Positions 11,087 through 21,090 of a stretch of DNA of 64,000 nt are shown in pieces (within the stretch, counting starts at the first letter, position 1; each line of letters begins with the position of its first letter). The DNA lies in assembly GCF_021495345.1 (NCBI RefSeq), contig NZ_CP099397.1, forward strand, positions 1,488,001-1,552,000, read 5' to 3'. The notes below the pieces were generated by a model. The model searched no databases. It was not told the origin of the DNA and saw nothing but the letters and a program-made list of their open reading frames with translations. Source of the stretch: Pseudomonas hydrolytica. GTDB taxonomy: Bacteria; Pseudomonadota; Gammaproteobacteria; Pseudomonadales; Pseudomonadaceae. The position numbers and the translations under genes were made by a program.

Positions 11087-11105
11087 GGGGAGGTTTGGCC
11101 GCGCC
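11087..11105 (+). promoter_or_regulatory. MalT-type box for the amylase gene
   Basis: GGGGAGGTTTGGCCGCGCC is a weaker version of the shared box. A CAGGCT hexamer follows 20 bp after the G-rich core, the same spacing as the -10-like hexamers downstream of the malE and alpha-glucosidase boxes. Confidence 0.5.
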
Positions 11106-11220
11106 TGCCTGCGCGGCAGGCTGGCGTCATCGGCTCGCCCGCGCGGGCGGCCGATCAGTCCATCCGGGGGCAGCCCCCGTAGTCGGATGCTCACAACAAT
11201 GACAAGAACGGAGCTTCAAG

Positions 11221-12888
11221 ATGAACCGATACCTGCGACTGGCCGCGCTGACCCTGGCCCTGGCGCCGCTGGCCTACCCCTGGGGCAATCTGGTGCGTGC
11301 CGCCGACGCGCCGGGCAAGACCGCCAGCGGCGTGCGCTACCACGGCGGCGACGAGATCATCCTCCAGGGCTTTCACTGGAATACCGTGCGGACCTCGAGC
11401 AACTGGTACGCGACCCTGGCCAGCATGGCGCCGACCCTGGCCGCCGACGGCTTCAGTGCGATCTGGATGCCGGTGCCCTGGCGCGATTTCTCCAGCTGGA
11501 GCGACCCCGGCAACGGCACCTCGGGCGGTGGCGAAGGCTACTTCTGGCACGACTTCAACAAGAACGGCCGCTATGGCAGCGACAGCCTGCTCAGACAGGC
11601 CGCCAGCGCGCTCAATGCGGCCGGGGTCAAACCCATCTACGACGTGGTGCCCAACCACATGAACCGCGGCTACCCGGACAAGGAGATCAACCTGCCGGCC
11701 GGCCAGGGGCTGTGGCGCCACGACTGCAATGACCCGGGCAACTACGCCAACGACTGCGACGACGGCGACCGCTTCATGGGCGGCGACGCCGACCTCAATA
11801 CCGGCCACCCGCAGAACTACGCGATGTTCCGCGACGAGTTCGCCAGGCTGCGCAGCCAGTATGGCGCCGGGGGCTTTCGCTTCGACTTCGTCCGCGGCTA
11901 CGCCGGCGAGCGGGTCGCCAGCTGGATGAGCGATGCCCACGACAACGGCTTCTGCCTCGGCGAGCTGTGGAAGGCGCCGGGCGAGTACCCGAGCTGGGAC
12001 TGGCGCAACGGCGCCAGCTGGCAGCAGATCCTCAAGGACTGGTCCGATCGCGCCAAGTGCACGGTGTTCGACTTCGCCCTCAAGGAGCGCATGCAGAACG
12101 GCGGCATCGCCGACTGGCGCCACGGCCTCAACGGCAACCCCGATGCGCGCTGGCGCGAGGTGGCGGTGACCTTCGTCGACAACCACGACACCGGCTATTC
12201 GCCCGGCCCGCACGGCGGCCAGCACCACTGGCCGCTGCCGGATGCGCGGCTGAAGCAGGCCTATGCCTACATCCTCAGCAGCCCGGGTACACCGGTGGTG
12301 TACTGGCCGCACATGTACGACTGGGGCCATGGCGACTTCATCCGCCAGCTGATCCAGATCCGCCGTACGGCGGGGGTCAAGGCGGCCTCGGCGATCCAGT
12401 TCCACTCGGGCTTCTCCGGCCTGGTAGCGACCATCAGCGGCAGCCAGCAGCAACTGCTGATCGCCCTGGACTCCAACCTGTCCTCGCCCGGCCAGGTGGC
12501 CAGCGGCGACTTCACCCAGGCGCTCAACACTGATAACGGCGCGATTCGTATCTGGCGCAGCGGTCAGGGCGGCGGGGATGAGCAGGGCAACCTGGTCAGC
12601 GTCAACTTCCGTTGCGACAACGGCGTGACCCAGTGGGGCGACAGCGTCTATGCGCTGGGCAATGTCGCCCAGCTGGGCAACTGGAGCCCGGCCGGCGCCG
12701 TGCGCCTGACCGACACCAGCGCCTACCCGACCTGGAAAGGCAGCATCGCCCTGCCGGCCGGCCAGCAGGTGCAGTGGAAGTGCATAGTGCGCAGCGAAAG
12801 CAACCCGACCCAGGTCAAGACCTGGCAGCCGGGCGGCAACAACAGCGTGACGGTGGCGACAGGGGCCAGCACGGCGGGGAGTTTCTAA
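11221..12888 (+). CDS. Secreted maltotetraose-forming amylase (GH13 with CBM20)
   Basis: The 555-aa precursor has a signal peptide to about residue 28, a GH13 catalytic domain and a C-terminal starch-binding CBM20 (about 455-555, starting VSVNFRCDNG). Catalytic residues are Asp222 (FRFDFVRG), Glu248 (CLGELW) and Asp323 (DNHDTG); subtracting 29 gives 193/219/294, the numbering of P. stutzeri maltotetraohydrolase, to which the sequence is close throughout. That enzyme releases maltotetraose from non-reducing ends of starch. Here it should supply dextrins to LamB. It is divergent from lamB with its own MalT-type box. It is followed directly by a REP pair and the RAYT gene. Confidence 0.93.
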   Translation: MNRYLRLAALTLALAPLAYPWGNLVRAADAPGKTASGVRYHGGDEIILQGFHWNTVRTSSNWYATLASMAPTLAADGFSAIWMPVPWRDFSSWSDPGNGTSGGGEGYFWHDFNKNGRYGSDSLLRQAASALNAAGVKPIYDVVPNHMNRGYPDKEINLPAGQGLWRHDCNDPGNYANDCDDGDRFMGGDADLNTGHPQNYAMFRDEFARLRSQYGAGGFRFDFVRGYAGERVASWMSDAHDNGFCLGELWKAPGEYPSWDWRNGASWQQILKDWSDRAKCTVFDFALKERMQNGGIADWRHGLNGNPDARWREVAVTFVDNHDTGYSPGPHGGQHHWPLPDARLKQAYAYILSSPGTPVVYWPHMYDWGHGDFIRQLIQIRRTAGVKAASAIQFHSGFSGLVATISGSQQQLLIALDSNLSSPGQVASGDFTQALNTDNGAIRIWRSGQGGGDEQGNLVSVNFRCDNGVTQWGDSVYALGNVAQLGNWSPAGAVRLTDTSAYPTWKGSIALPAGQQVQWKCIVRSESNPTQVKTWQPGGNNSVTVATGASTAGSF

Positions 12889-12898
12889 CCCATGGATT

Positions 12899-12962
12899 GG
12901 TGCGCACGGCGCACCCTACGACGACGCCAATGCCGCGAACCGTAGGGTGCGCCGTGCGCACC
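12899..12962. repeat. REP pair (BIME) left of the RAYT gene
   Basis: Two short REPs in inverted orientation (12899-12920 and 12941-12962), each a near-perfect palindrome GGTGCGCACGG.../...CCGTGCGCACC ending in the GTAG tetranucleotide, separated by 20 bp. Confidence 0.92.
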
Positions 12963-13038
12963 GATCATTATCGAACCGGCTGCAACGCTGGCACCACCGA
13001 CTATCCTGAAGCGGGCGACAGCGTTCAGGAGACAGGGA

Positions 13039-13569
13039 ATGTCCGACTACCGCCGCGCCCGGGAGCAGGGCGCCTGCTATTTCTTCACCCTGGTCAGCCA
13101 CCAGCGCCGGCCGTTTCTCACCGAGGCGCCGGTGCGCGCGGCATTGCGCGGCGCCATCGAGCAGGTGCGCCGGGGCTATCCTTTTGCCATCCACGGCTGG
13201 GTGCTGCTGCCCGATCACCTGCACTGCCTGTGGCAGCTGCCCCCGGGCGATGCCGAGTTCGGCCTGCGCTGGTCGATGATCAAGCGCCTGACCAGCCAGG
13301 CCCTGCCGCAATCCGAGGGCGTCAGCCTGAGCCGGCGTCTGCGCCGCGAGGCGGGCTTGTGGCAACGGCGATTCTGGGAACACCGCATCCGCGACGAACA
13401 GGACCTGCGCCGGCACCTGGATTACCTGCATTGGAATCCGGTGCGCCATGGCCTGGTGCAGCAGGTGGTGGATTGGCCCTGGTCGAGCTTCCATCGCCTG
13501 GTGCGCGAGGGCGTGTACCCGGCGGATTGGGGCGGGGTGGCAGAGGACGAGGGAACGTTTGGCGAATGA
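13039..13569 (+). CDS. REP-associated tyrosine transposase (RAYT, TnpA_REP)
   Basis: The 176-aa protein is a Y1-type HUH transposase: the HUH motif is His60-Leu-His62 in LLPDHLHCLW, and the catalytic tyrosine is Tyr129 in DYLHWNPVRHG. RAYTs cut and join single-stranded REP DNA and are thought to spread REPs; they are domesticated single-copy genes rather than active insertion sequences. It is flanked by REPs on both sides (12899-12962 and 13580-13651), the usual RAYT arrangement, and the same REP family recurs elsewhere in the window. SD AGGAGACAGGG precedes the ATG. Gene interrupts the mal region. Confidence 0.9.
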   Translation: MSDYRRAREQGACYFFTLVSHQRRPFLTEAPVRAALRGAIEQVRRGYPFAIHGWVLLPDHLHCLWQLPPGDAEFGLRWSMIKRLTSQALPQSEGVSLSRRLRREAGLWQRRFWEHRIRDEQDLRRHLDYLHWNPVRHGLVQQVVDWPWSSFHRLVREGVYPADWGGVAEDEGTFGE

Positions 13570-13579
13570 CCACAAACCC

Positions 13580-13651
13580 GGTTCGTACGGCCTAGGCGGC
13601 GCCGCGAAACCCCACGGCCGGCGGGGTCCCGTAGGGTGCGCCGCGCGCACC
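13580..13651. repeat. REP pair right of the RAYT gene
   Basis: A degenerate long-form REP (13580-13617, with ACGGCCTAGGCGG in the middle) and an inverted short REP (13631-13651, GTAGGGTGCGCCGCGCGCACC pattern) follow the RAYT stop. The rest of the gap up to 13775 shows no gene. Confidence 0.8.
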
Positions 13652-13775
13652 AAGGATAAACGCCGATCCGCCAGGCCGGCGCCCATTCCGGGCCCGGTCG
13701 GGTTATCGCCGCTGGATGGGGTATGCCAAAAGAACCACCGCGGCCGCGGTGCGCACCAAGCCGCCGCTCTCGCGC

Positions 13776-14855
13776 CTATTCCCTAACCTGCCACTCATGC
13801 GCCTGCTGCAGCGCCCGCTCCAGTTCGTCGCGCCAGGCGTCCGGGGTGCGCCCGGCGAGCAGTTCCAGGCGCTGCAGCTGGGCGCCGCATTCGTGCAGGC
13901 ACTGCTGCAGCCAGTCGATGCGCTGCAGGGTCAGCGGCGTGCAGGTCTGGCCGCCGAGGTCGTCTTCCAGGTCGCTCAGGTGCGAGCGCCAGGCCTCGCG
14001 CAGGTACAGGCCGTCCAGCCCGCTACGCAGCGCCGTGTGCCACTGGCCGATGATGCCGCCCAGCCAACCCAGCACCGAGGCGCTGGCGCCGCGTTTGATC
14101 AGCCTGCTGCGCAGACGCTGGTAGCACTCCAGGGCGATGCGCTTTTCCAGCTCCAGCGCGGCCAGGGCGGCGCTCTGCCCGCGCTCGCGCTCCAGGCCCA
14201 GCAGGTAGGCGTAGTAGCAGCGCGTTTCGAAGCGCTCGGCGCCGTGGTGCTGCGGCGTCAGCAACCCGTTGCTGTTGCACGCGCGCAGCGGGTCGAAGCG
14301 GTACATGTAGCCAAAGTCGAACAGGCGGATGCGGCCATCGTCGAGCAGGTTGCCCGGGCACAGGTCCCACTCGAAGAAGCCCAGCTGCAGCAGCGCCAGC
14401 AGCGTATCGAACAGCTGCAGCAGGCGCCGCTCGTCCCATTCGCCGATCGCCTCGCCGGCGATCCAGGGCGACAGCAGCAGGCCGTGGCGGTAGCTGGCGT
14501 AACGGGTCTCGACGATGCCGGCCAGGGCCTCGTGCCAGTCCGCCTGGCGCTTGAGCGCCTGCAGTTCGCCGCGGCGCTGCACTTCGTTGAGAAAGGAGGT
14601 CTGGCCGTCGGGGTTCTGCACCTTGCACGGGTGGCGTGCGCGCTTGAGGGTCCACAGGCGGCCGCTGGCCTCCAGCTGGTAGACCTCGGCGGTCAGCCCA
14701 CCGGCGAAGTGGCGGCGTACCCAGGGGCTGCCGGGGCGGGTGGCCAGCAGGTGTTCGAGGGGCAGCGGGCAACCGGCGAGTGAGCCCACCTCCAGTTCGG
14801 CGCGGCTGGCGGCGAAGGCCAGTTGGCTTTGGCGGCGTTGTTGTTCGGGTGTCAT
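13776..14855 (-). CDS. Protein kinase-fold / phosphotransferase-like protein
   Basis: The 359-aa protein has kinase-like landmarks: a possible Lys in WTLKRARHPCK, a catalytic-loop-like EWDLCPGNLLDDG and the metal-binding FDFGYMYRFDP. It thus looks like the aminoglycoside-phosphotransferase/protein-kinase superfamily, but the usual HxD is replaced by WDL and I do not recognise a named family. The second half (after about residue 200) is helical and rich in Leu/Glu. It lies between the RAYT and malS, in the malS orientation, with a REP separating it from malS. A role in sugar phosphorylation is possible from context only. Start chosen at ATG 14855. Confidence 0.55.
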   Translation of the reverse strand: MTPEQQRRQSQLAFAASRAELEVGSLAGCPLPLEHLLATRPGSPWVRRHFAGGLTAEVYQLEASGRLWTLKRARHPCKVQNPDGQTSFLNEVQRRGELQALKRQADWHEALAGIVETRYASYRHGLLLSPWIAGEAIGEWDERRLLQLFDTLLALLQLGFFEWDLCPGNLLDDGRIRLFDFGYMYRFDPLRACNSNGLLTPQHHGAERFETRCYYAYLLGLERERGQSAALAALELEKRIALECYQRLRSRLIKRGASASVLGWLGGIIGQWHTALRSGLDGLYLREAWRSHLSDLEDDLGGQTCTPLTLQRIDWLQQCLHECGAQLQRLELLAGRTPDAWRDELERALQQAHEWQVRE

Positions 14856-14868
14856 ATCGGGTCCTGTT

Positions 14869-14891
14869 GGTGCGCATAGCACACCCTACGG
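14869..14891 (-). repeat. Short REP element between malS and the kinase-like gene
   Basis: GGTGCGCATAG...CACCCTACGG, one mismatch in the second arm. Confidence 0.85.
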
Positions 14892-14911
14892 GTTGGCGTT
14901 GGCATATGCGC

Positions 14912-16975
14912 TTATCGCCCTTGCACTATCACCACCCGGTCCTTGCCGAGGGTGCGGGCGAAGGCGTAGGGCTGGGTGGACAGCTGCTGGTGGCGGCCGG
15001 CGCCGATGGCCGGGTGGCGCGCGCGGAACTGGCCGAGCAGGCGCCAGTGCGCCAGCAGTTCGGCGATCGGCGCCTGCTGCTGGGCGTGCCAGTTCATCGA
15101 CGAGCGCGTGCCCTGGTGCGGGTCCGAACCCGTGGGCCCGAGCGGGCGGGCGCTTTCGTCGCCGTAGTAGATCTGCACCGCGCCGGGTGCCAGCAGCAGG
15201 GCGCCGGCCAGGCCGCGCTGGCGCGCCAGTCGCTCGCCCTGTTCGGCGAAGAACAGCGAGGTGTCGTGGGACGAGGCGTAGCTCATGAAGTTGTGCCGCG
15301 CGTCGTTGGCCAGCAGCTCGGCATAGCCGCGGTAGCCGTCCTCGATCTGGCGCAGGCACTCGCTGCCCTTGGCGGCCAGCTCGCCCTGGAAGTCGAAGTT
15401 GATCAGCGCGTCGAAGCCGTGGTCCTGGTAAACGCTGGCCTGCGGTCCGTGGCCGAACACCTCGCCGACCATCCAGAACGGGCTGCCGCTCATGGGATCA
15501 TCGGGGTTGGCCGCCGACCACTCGGCGCGCGCCTTGTCGGCCGCCTGGCGCAGCGCCGCCCAGCTCTCCAGTTCGACGTGCTTGACGGTATCGGCGCGAA
15601 AGCCGTCGACGCCGAATTCGCGCACCCAGAAGCTCAGCCATTCCACCAGGTAGTCGCGCACCCGGTAGCCCTCGCGGGGCACGGCGCGGGTGTCGGCCTT
15701 GCGCAGCAGGAAGGGCGGCAGGGACACCGGCTGCTGACTCTCGGTCTTGAAGTCGGGGAGGAAGGCCAGCGAGCCCTGGCGCGGGTCGACCAGCACGCTG
15801 GGCGGGCTGTCATAGTCGGCCACGCCGGCGCGTACCCAGTCCTTGCCCCACCACTGGCGCCAGGCGTCGTGCTGGTAGTCGATCAGGTTGTGGTAGGCGT
15901 GCAGGTTCTCGAAGCTCTCCGGCTGCCAGTCGCTCCAGCGCGGCGGCAGGTACTGGTCCATGCCGCCACGCAGCGCGCCGAAGCCGAGCGCCTGCATGTC
16001 GGCCAGGGTCGAATAGCCGGGGTGGTTGAGCACCACGTCGAACAGCACGCGGACGCCGCGGGCGTGAGCCTGGGCGATCAGCTCGCGCAGCTCGTCTTCC
16101 GTCCCCATGTTGGCGTCCAGGCGGGTGAAGTCCAGGGCGTAGTAGCCGTGGTAGGCGTAATGGCGAAAGTCGCCCTTGTCACCGCCGCCGACCCAGCCAT
16201 GGACCTGCTCGAAGGGCGCGCTGATCCACAGCGCGTTGACCCCCAGCTGCTGCAGGTAGTCGAGCTTGCCGGTCAGACCGCGCAGGTCGCCGCCATGGAA
16301 GGTGCCGATCTCCTGCTCGCCGTCGGGCTGGCGCCCGTAGCTGCGGTCGTTGCCGGTATCGCCATTGGCGAAGCGGTCGGTGATGGCGAAATACACCGTG
16401 GCATTGCGCCAGTCGTGGGCGGGCGCTGGCGCCGGCTCGGCTGGCTCGAGCAGGAGCAGGCCGTCGCTATGCGCTGCCGGGGTCAGCTCGATGCGGCCGT
16501 TTTCCACCGTGGCCAACTGGCCGCTGTAGGCATCGCGCAGCACCTCGCCGTCGGCGAATACCTGGCCGACCGCGACGCTCAGCGCCTCGCCCTGCCAGGT
16601 GCGGCAGGCGCTGCGCGGCGCCTGCTCGCGCAGCGGCAGCAGGCGCAGATGGGGCTGGGCGTCTTCCTGAAACAGCAGGCGATAGCGGCCGGGCTCGCCG
16701 ATCTGCAGGCTGAGTGAGCTGCCCGCGTGCCAGTCCTGACGCTGGTACAGGGCCAGCGGCTGGGCGCTGCCGCTGGCATTGGGTGCCTGCAGACGCAGCT
16801 GGCCGGCGCTCAGCTCCAGCTCGACGCTGTAGCGCTGCGGCGCGGGGTTGCTCCATTGCAGCGGCACTGGCCGTTGATCCAGCCAGGCCTGCAGCTGTGG
16901 CTCGGCGCTGGCAAACTGGCAGAGCAGGGCGCAGGCCAGGGTGGTGAGCGAAGTCGGCAACGAAGGGCGGCGCAT
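14912..16975 (-). CDS. malS: Periplasmic alpha-amylase MalS
   Basis: The 687-aa precursor (E. coli MalS is 676) has a signal peptide ending QFASA. It is strongly MalS-like across the catalytic domain: [39 protein letters not shown] and VGGGDKGDF. Catalytic residues are visible in [10 protein letters not shown] (nucleophile Asp), MVGEVFGHG (Glu) and SSHDTSLF (Asp). MalS cleaves imported maltodextrins in the periplasm, mainly to maltohexaose and shorter products that MalE can bind. The ATG at 16975 follows GGGAGAACCCC. It is divergent from malE; the MalT boxes between them may serve both. Confidence 0.9.
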   Translation of the reverse strand: MRRPSLPTSLTTLACALLCQFASAEPQLQAWLDQRPVPLQWSNPAPQRYSVELELSAGQLRLQAPNASGSAQPLALYQRQDWHAGSSLSLQIGEPGRYRLLFQEDAQPHLRLLPLREQAPRSACRTWQGEALSVAVGQVFADGEVLRDAYSGQLATVENGRIELTPAAHSDGLLLLEPAEPAPAPAHDWRNATVYFAITDRFANGDTGNDRSYGRQPDGEQEIGTFHGGDLRGLTGKLDYLQQLGVNALWISAPFEQVHGWVGGGDKGDFRHYAYHGYYALDFTRLDANMGTEDELRELIAQAHARGVRVLFDVVLNHPGYSTLADMQALGFGALRGGMDQYLPPRWSDWQPESFENLHAYHNLIDYQHDAWRQWWGKDWVRAGVADYDSPPSVLVDPRQGSLAFLPDFKTESQQPVSLPPFLLRKADTRAVPREGYRVRDYLVEWLSFWVREFGVDGFRADTVKHVELESWAALRQAADKARAEWSAANPDDPMSGSPFWMVGEVFGHGPQASVYQDHGFDALINFDFQGELAAKGSECLRQIEDGYRGYAELLANDARHNFMSYASSHDTSLFFAEQGERLARQRGLAGALLLAPGAVQIYYGDESARPLGPTGSDPHQGTRSSMNWHAQQQAPIAELLAHWRLLGQFRARHPAIGAGRHQQLSTQPYAFARTLGKDRVVIVQGR

Positions 16976-17110
16976 GGGGTTCTCCCGCAACTGGCGAGCC
17001 TCCAGTACACCCGCAGCGCGCCACCTGCAACAGGCGCAGAAGGGGCAGGGGCGCATGCTTTTTTTCCGGAATCGCTGGCAGACTACGCCCCCGCCTCTAC
17101 GCCCTCGAGA

Positions 17111-17134
17111 GGGAGGACGGGGAGGATGTGGCGC
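17111..17134 (+). promoter_or_regulatory. Tandem MalT-type boxes upstream of malE
   Basis: GGGAGGA is followed after one base by GGGGAGGATGTGGCGC, giving two direct G-rich repeats 8 bp apart, about 100 bp before the malE ATG. A GAGGAT hexamer 20 bp past the second core may be the -10 element. Direct repeats of the half-site are typical of MalT-activated promoters. Confidence 0.65.
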
Positions 17135-17232
17135 TTGCGCTTTCGGCCGAGGATGACCGAGCTGGCAGAGCGCTCACCGGCTCGCCGCAGCAGTTGTGGA
17201 TCAAAAACAAGAAGCCACGAGGACAACTAGAC

Positions 17233-18420
17233 ATGAACAAGACGCTGCTCAGCGCAGTCGCCATCGGCCTTGCCGCCACCCTGAGCCATTCCCTGCCGGC
17301 CCAGGCCGCCATCGAGGAAGGCAAGCTGGTCATCTGGATCAACGGCGACAAGGGCTACAAGGGCCTGGCCAAGGTCGGCGAGCGCTTCACCGCCGACACC
17401 GGTATCGCCGTGGAGGTGGCCCACCCGGACAGCGCCACCGACAAGTTCCAGCAGGCCGCCGCCACCGGCAACGGCCCGGACATCTTCATCTGGGCCCACG
17501 ACCGCCTCGGCGAATGGGCGCAGAGCGGGTTGATCTCGCCGATCACCCCCAGTGCCAAGACCCAGGGCGAGATCGAGGATTTCGCCTGGGACGCGGTGAC
17601 CTACGGCGGCAAGCTGTGGGGCTACCCGATGGCGGTGGAGTCCATCGGCCTGCTCTACAACAAGGCTCTGGTGCCGACGCCTCCGGCCACCTTCGACGAG
17701 GTGCTGAAACTCAACGCCGAGCTGGCCAAGTCCGGCAAGCGCGCCATTCTCTGGGATTACAACAACACCTACTTCACCTGGCCGCTGCTGGCCGCCAACG
17801 GCGGCTACGTGTTCGCCGACAACGACGGCGGCTATGACACCAGCCGCACCGGGGTCAACAGCGACGGCGCCAAGCAGGGCGCGCAAACCCTCAAGGCGCT
17901 GATCGACGCCGGGGTGATGCCTAAGGGCGCCGACTACAGCGTCGCCGAGGCAGCCTTCAACAAGGGCGAGTCGGCCATGTTCATCAGCGGCCCCTGGGCC
18001 TGGGCCAACGCCAAGAAGAGCGGCATCGACTTCGGCGTGGCGCCGATCCCCGCCGTGGGCGATGCCCCCAGCCGACCCTTCAGCGGGGTGATGGCCGCCG
18101 CGCTGAACGCTGCCAGCCCCAACCAGGCGCTGGCCGTGGAGTTCCTCGAGAACTACCTGCTGCAGGTCGAAGGCCTCAAGACCGTGAGCGCCGACGTGCC
18201 GCTCGGCGCCGTGCCGAACAAGGCCTACATGGCCGAGCTGGCCAGCGACCCGCTGATCAAGGCCACCTTCGACAACGCCCAGCTCGGCCGGCCGATGCCC
18301 AACGTGCCGGAAATGGGCGCCTTCTGGTCGGCCATGGCACCGGCGCTGACCAACATCACCTCCGGTCGCCAGACCGTGGACGCCGCGCTGGACGACGCTG
18401 CCAAGCGCATCGCCAAGTGA
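17233..18420 (+). CDS. malE: Maltose/maltodextrin-binding protein MalE
   Basis: The 395-aa precursor has a signal peptide ending LPAQAA before [20 protein letters not shown], the hallmark start of mature MalE. Ligand-lobe motifs such as [18 protein letters not shown] and [14 protein letters not shown] follow. It captures maltodextrins in the periplasm and delivers them to MalFGK2. The ATG at 17233 has an AGGA-type ribosome site (ACGAGGACAAC). It heads malE-malF-malG, with MalT-type boxes upstream. Confidence 0.95.
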   Translation: MNKTLLSAVAIGLAATLSHSLPAQAAIEEGKLVIWINGDKGYKGLAKVGERFTADTGIAVEVAHPDSATDKFQQAAATGNGPDIFIWAHDRLGEWAQSGLISPITPSAKTQGEIEDFAWDAVTYGGKLWGYPMAVESIGLLYNKALVPTPPATFDEVLKLNAELAKSGKRAILWDYNNTYFTWPLLAANGGYVFADNDGGYDTSRTGVNSDGAKQGAQTLKALIDAGVMPKGADYSVAEAAFNKGESAMFISGPWAWANAKKSGIDFGVAPIPAVGDAPSRPFSGVMAAALNAASPNQALAVEFLENYLLQVEGLKTVSADVPLGAVPNKAYMAELASDPLIKATFDNAQLGRPMPNVPEMGAFWSAMAPALTNITSGRQTVDAALDDAAKRIAK

Positions 18421-18426
18421 AATCCG

Positions 18427-18458
18427 GCCGCTGACCGGCGCCTGGCGTCGGCAGCGGC
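18427..18458 (+). repeat. Hairpin in the malE-malF gap
   Basis: GCCGCTG/CAGCGGC brackets an 18-nt inner segment in the 61-bp gap. Enterobacteria also carry stem-loops here that leave malE mRNA more abundant than malFG; the same use is inferred. Confidence 0.45.
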
Positions 18459-18481
18459 CTCGCTCCGAGGCTATAACCCTG

Positions 18482-20044
18482 ATGTCCGTCGTGAATCTTC
18501 CTGCCGCCGTGGCCAGTTCGCCCATGAAACTGTTTTCCCTGCCGTCGCTGCGTGCCGGCCTGCGCTGGAGCCTGTGGGGCCTGTTCAACGCCCTGGCGCT
18601 GTACCTGGTGCTGGCGCTCTATGCCCAGCAGCAGCTGGCCTTCGCCCTGCTCGGCCTGGTGGTCACCGGCATCGCCAGTTACGTGTTCATCAGCCGCCGT
18701 GCCTACGCCCATCGCTACATCTATCCGGCGTTGGCGGGCATGCTGGTGTTCGTCATCTTTCCGCTGCTGTACACCGTGGGCATCGGCTTCACCAACTACA
18801 GCGGCAGCAACCTGCTGAGCTTCGAACAGGTGCAGCGCTACCACCTGCGCCAGACCTACCTGGCCGGCGAGCGCTACGGCTTCAGCCTGCATCGCGGCGA
18901 GGATGAAGAGCTGCGCCTGCGTGTCGACAAGGGCGAGCGCGGCGTGTTCGTCTCGCCGCCGCTGACTGGCGATGCGGCCGGCGAGCCGCTGGCGCTGAGG
19001 GCCGAACGCGAACCCGGCGAGCTGGGCGAGGCACTGGCGCTGCGCGAGGTGATCCAGCGCCGCGCCGAGCTGGAGCAGTGGGTGCTGCGCAGCACCGACG
19101 GCGAGCTGCTGCGCCTCTTCGGTCTGCGCGAGGTGGCGGCGGTCAAGCCGTTGTACCGCCTGCTGGAGGGGGGCGATCTGCTCAACACCCGCAGCAACGA
19201 GCGCCTGGTGGCCGACCATGGCATCGGCTTCTACGTCGACAGCCACGGCAACAAGGTGGCGCCGGGCTTCACCGTGTTCGCCGGAACCAGCAACTTCACC
19301 CGGGTACTGACCGACCCGAGCATTCGCGGCCCGTTCCTGGAGATCTTCGTCTGGACCGTGGCCTTCGCCGGCCTCACCGTGCTCTTCACCCTGGCCGTGG
19401 GCCTGGTGCTGGCCAGCCTGCTGCAGTGGGATCTGGTGCGCGGCAAGGCGTTCTACCGGCTGATGCTGATCCTGCCTTACGCGGTGCCGGCGTTCATTTC
19501 CATCCTGGTATTTCGCGGCCTGTTCAACCAGAACTTCGGTGAGATCAACCTGTTGCTCAACGGCCTGTTCGGCATGCGCCCGGACTGGTTCAGCGACCCG
19601 ACCCTGGCCCGCTCGATGATCCTCATCGTCAACACCTGGCTGGGTTACCCCTACATGCTGCTGCTGTGCATGGGCCTGCTGCAGGCCATTCCGCGCGACC
19701 TCTACGAGGCCTCGGCGATGGATGGCGCCACGCCCCTGGACAACCTGCTGAAGATCACCCTGCCGCTTTTGATCAAGCCGCTGGCGCCGCTTTTGATCGC
19801 CAGCTTCGCCTTCAACTTCAACAACTTCGTGCTGATCACCCTGCTGACTCGCGGCGGCCCGGACATCATCGGCGCCACCACCCCGGCCGGCACCACCGAT
19901 CTGCTGGTGAGCTACACCTACCGCATCGCCTTCCAGGACTCCGGGCAGAACTTCGCCCTGGCGGCGGCCATCGCCACGCTGATCTTCCTGGTGGTGGGCG
20001 CACTGGCCTGGCTCAACCTGAAACTGTCGAAAGTCAAAGTCTGA
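18482..20044 (+). CDS. malF: Maltose ABC transporter permease MalF
   Basis: The 520-aa protein has three N-terminal membrane helices, a large periplasmic P2 domain (about residues 100-270) that is the mark of MalF, and five C-terminal helices. The ABC-coupling EAA loop is [20 protein letters not shown]. It forms the membrane channel with MalG and binds MalE through P2. An alternative start at the internal ATG (residue 15, MKLFSL) is possible. It is followed by malG after 10 bp. Confidence 0.94.
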   Translation: MSVVNLPAAVASSPMKLFSLPSLRAGLRWSLWGLFNALALYLVLALYAQQQLAFALLGLVVTGIASYVFISRRAYAHRYIYPALAGMLVFVIFPLLYTVGIGFTNYSGSNLLSFEQVQRYHLRQTYLAGERYGFSLHRGEDEELRLRVDKGERGVFVSPPLTGDAAGEPLALRAEREPGELGEALALREVIQRRAELEQWVLRSTDGELLRLFGLREVAAVKPLYRLLEGGDLLNTRSNERLVADHGIGFYVDSHGNKVAPGFTVFAGTSNFTRVLTDPSIRGPFLEIFVWTVAFAGLTVLFTLAVGLVLASLLQWDLVRGKAFYRLMLILPYAVPAFISILVFRGLFNQNFGEINLLLNGLFGMRPDWFSDPTLARSMILIVNTWLGYPYMLLLCMGLLQAIPRDLYEASAMDGATPLDNLLKITLPLLIKPLAPLLIASFAFNFNNFVLITLLTRGGPDIIGATTPAGTTDLLVSYTYRIAFQDSGQNFALAAAIATLIFLVVGALAWLNLKLSKVKV

Positions 20045-20054
20045 GGAACCCGCC

Positions 20055-20945
20055 ATGGCGATGGTGCAACCGAAATCCGTGAAATACCGCCTGTGGCTGA
20101 CCCATGCCGGTCTGCTCGGCTTCATCGCGCTGATCGTCTTCCCGCTGCTGATGGTGGTGTCGATCAGCTTCCGCGAAGGCAACTTCGCCACCGGCAGCCT
20201 GCTGCCGGACAACCCGACCCTGGAACACTGGTCGCTGGCCCTCGGCATTCCCTACCAGCATGCCGACGGCTCGGTGACCCAGCCGCCGTTCCCGGTGCTG
20301 ACCTGGCTGTGGAACTCGGTGAAGATCGCCTTCATCAGCTCGGCGCTGATCCTGCTGCTGTCGACCACCAGCGCCTATGCCTTCGCCCGTATGCGCTTCG
20401 CCGGCAAGGGGCCGATCCTCAAGGGCATGCTGATCTTCCAGATGTTCCCGCCGGTGCTGTCGCTGGTGGCCATCTACGCCCTGTTCGACCAGCTCGGCAA
20501 GCACGCCGGCTGGCTCGGGGTGAACAGCCATGGGGCGGTGATCGTCGCCTCGCTCGGCGGCATGGCTCTGCATATCTGGACCATCAAGGGCTACTTCGAA
20601 AGCATCGACGCCTCGCTGGAGGAGGCCGCCATCGTCGACGGCGCCACCACCTGGCAGGCCTTCGTGCACATCCTGCTGCCGATGAGCGTGCCGATCCTCG
20701 CCGTGGTGTTCATCCTCGCCTTCATCACCAGCATCACCGAATACCCCATCGCCTCGGTGCTGCTGCTGGATGTGGACAAGCTGACCCTGTCGGTCGGCGC
20801 CCAGCAGTACCTGTACGAGCAGAATTATCTGTGGGGCGATTTCGCCGCCGCCGCCGTGCTCTCCGGTCTGCCGATCACCCTGGTATTCCTCTATTGCCAG
20901 AAGTGGATAGTCGGTGGGCTGACTGCGGGGGGCGTGAAGGGGTAG
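20055..20945 (+). CDS. malG: Maltose ABC transporter permease MalG
   Basis: The 296-aa product has six membrane spans and the EAA loop [20 protein letters not shown]. The C-terminus [10 protein letters not shown] matches MalG, whose tail reaches into the MalE sugar site in the resting transporter. It closes malEFG; the ATPase malK lies 4.9 kb downstream rather than in the operon. Confidence 0.94.
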   Translation: MAMVQPKSVKYRLWLTHAGLLGFIALIVFPLLMVVSISFREGNFATGSLLPDNPTLEHWSLALGIPYQHADGSVTQPPFPVLTWLWNSVKIAFISSALILLLSTTSAYAFARMRFAGKGPILKGMLIFQMFPPVLSLVAIYALFDQLGKHAGWLGVNSHGAVIVASLGGMALHIWTIKGYFESIDASLEEAAIVDGATTWQAFVHILLPMSVPILAVVFILAFITSITEYPIASVLLLDVDKLTLSVGAQQYLYEQNYLWGDFAAAAVLSGLPITLVFLYCQKWIVGGLTAGGVKG

Positions 20946-20954
20946 CCACGATTT

Positions 20955-20992
20955 GGTGCGCACGGCCTAGGCGGTCCCGCGACACCCTACGG
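20955..20992 (-). repeat. Long-form REP element
   Basis: GGTGCGCACGGCC and GCGACACCCTACGG flank a short TAGGCGGTCCC centre. This is the clearest copy of the long subfamily, sitting 9 bp after the malG stop. Confidence 0.8.
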
Positions 20993-21090
20993 GTTGGGCG
21001 TGATCAGCCGCAGGGCGGGTGAAACCCGCCACCCGATACCGATGTAAGATTCGCCAAAACCCGGACAACGATAAATAACGGGAGAGGATC

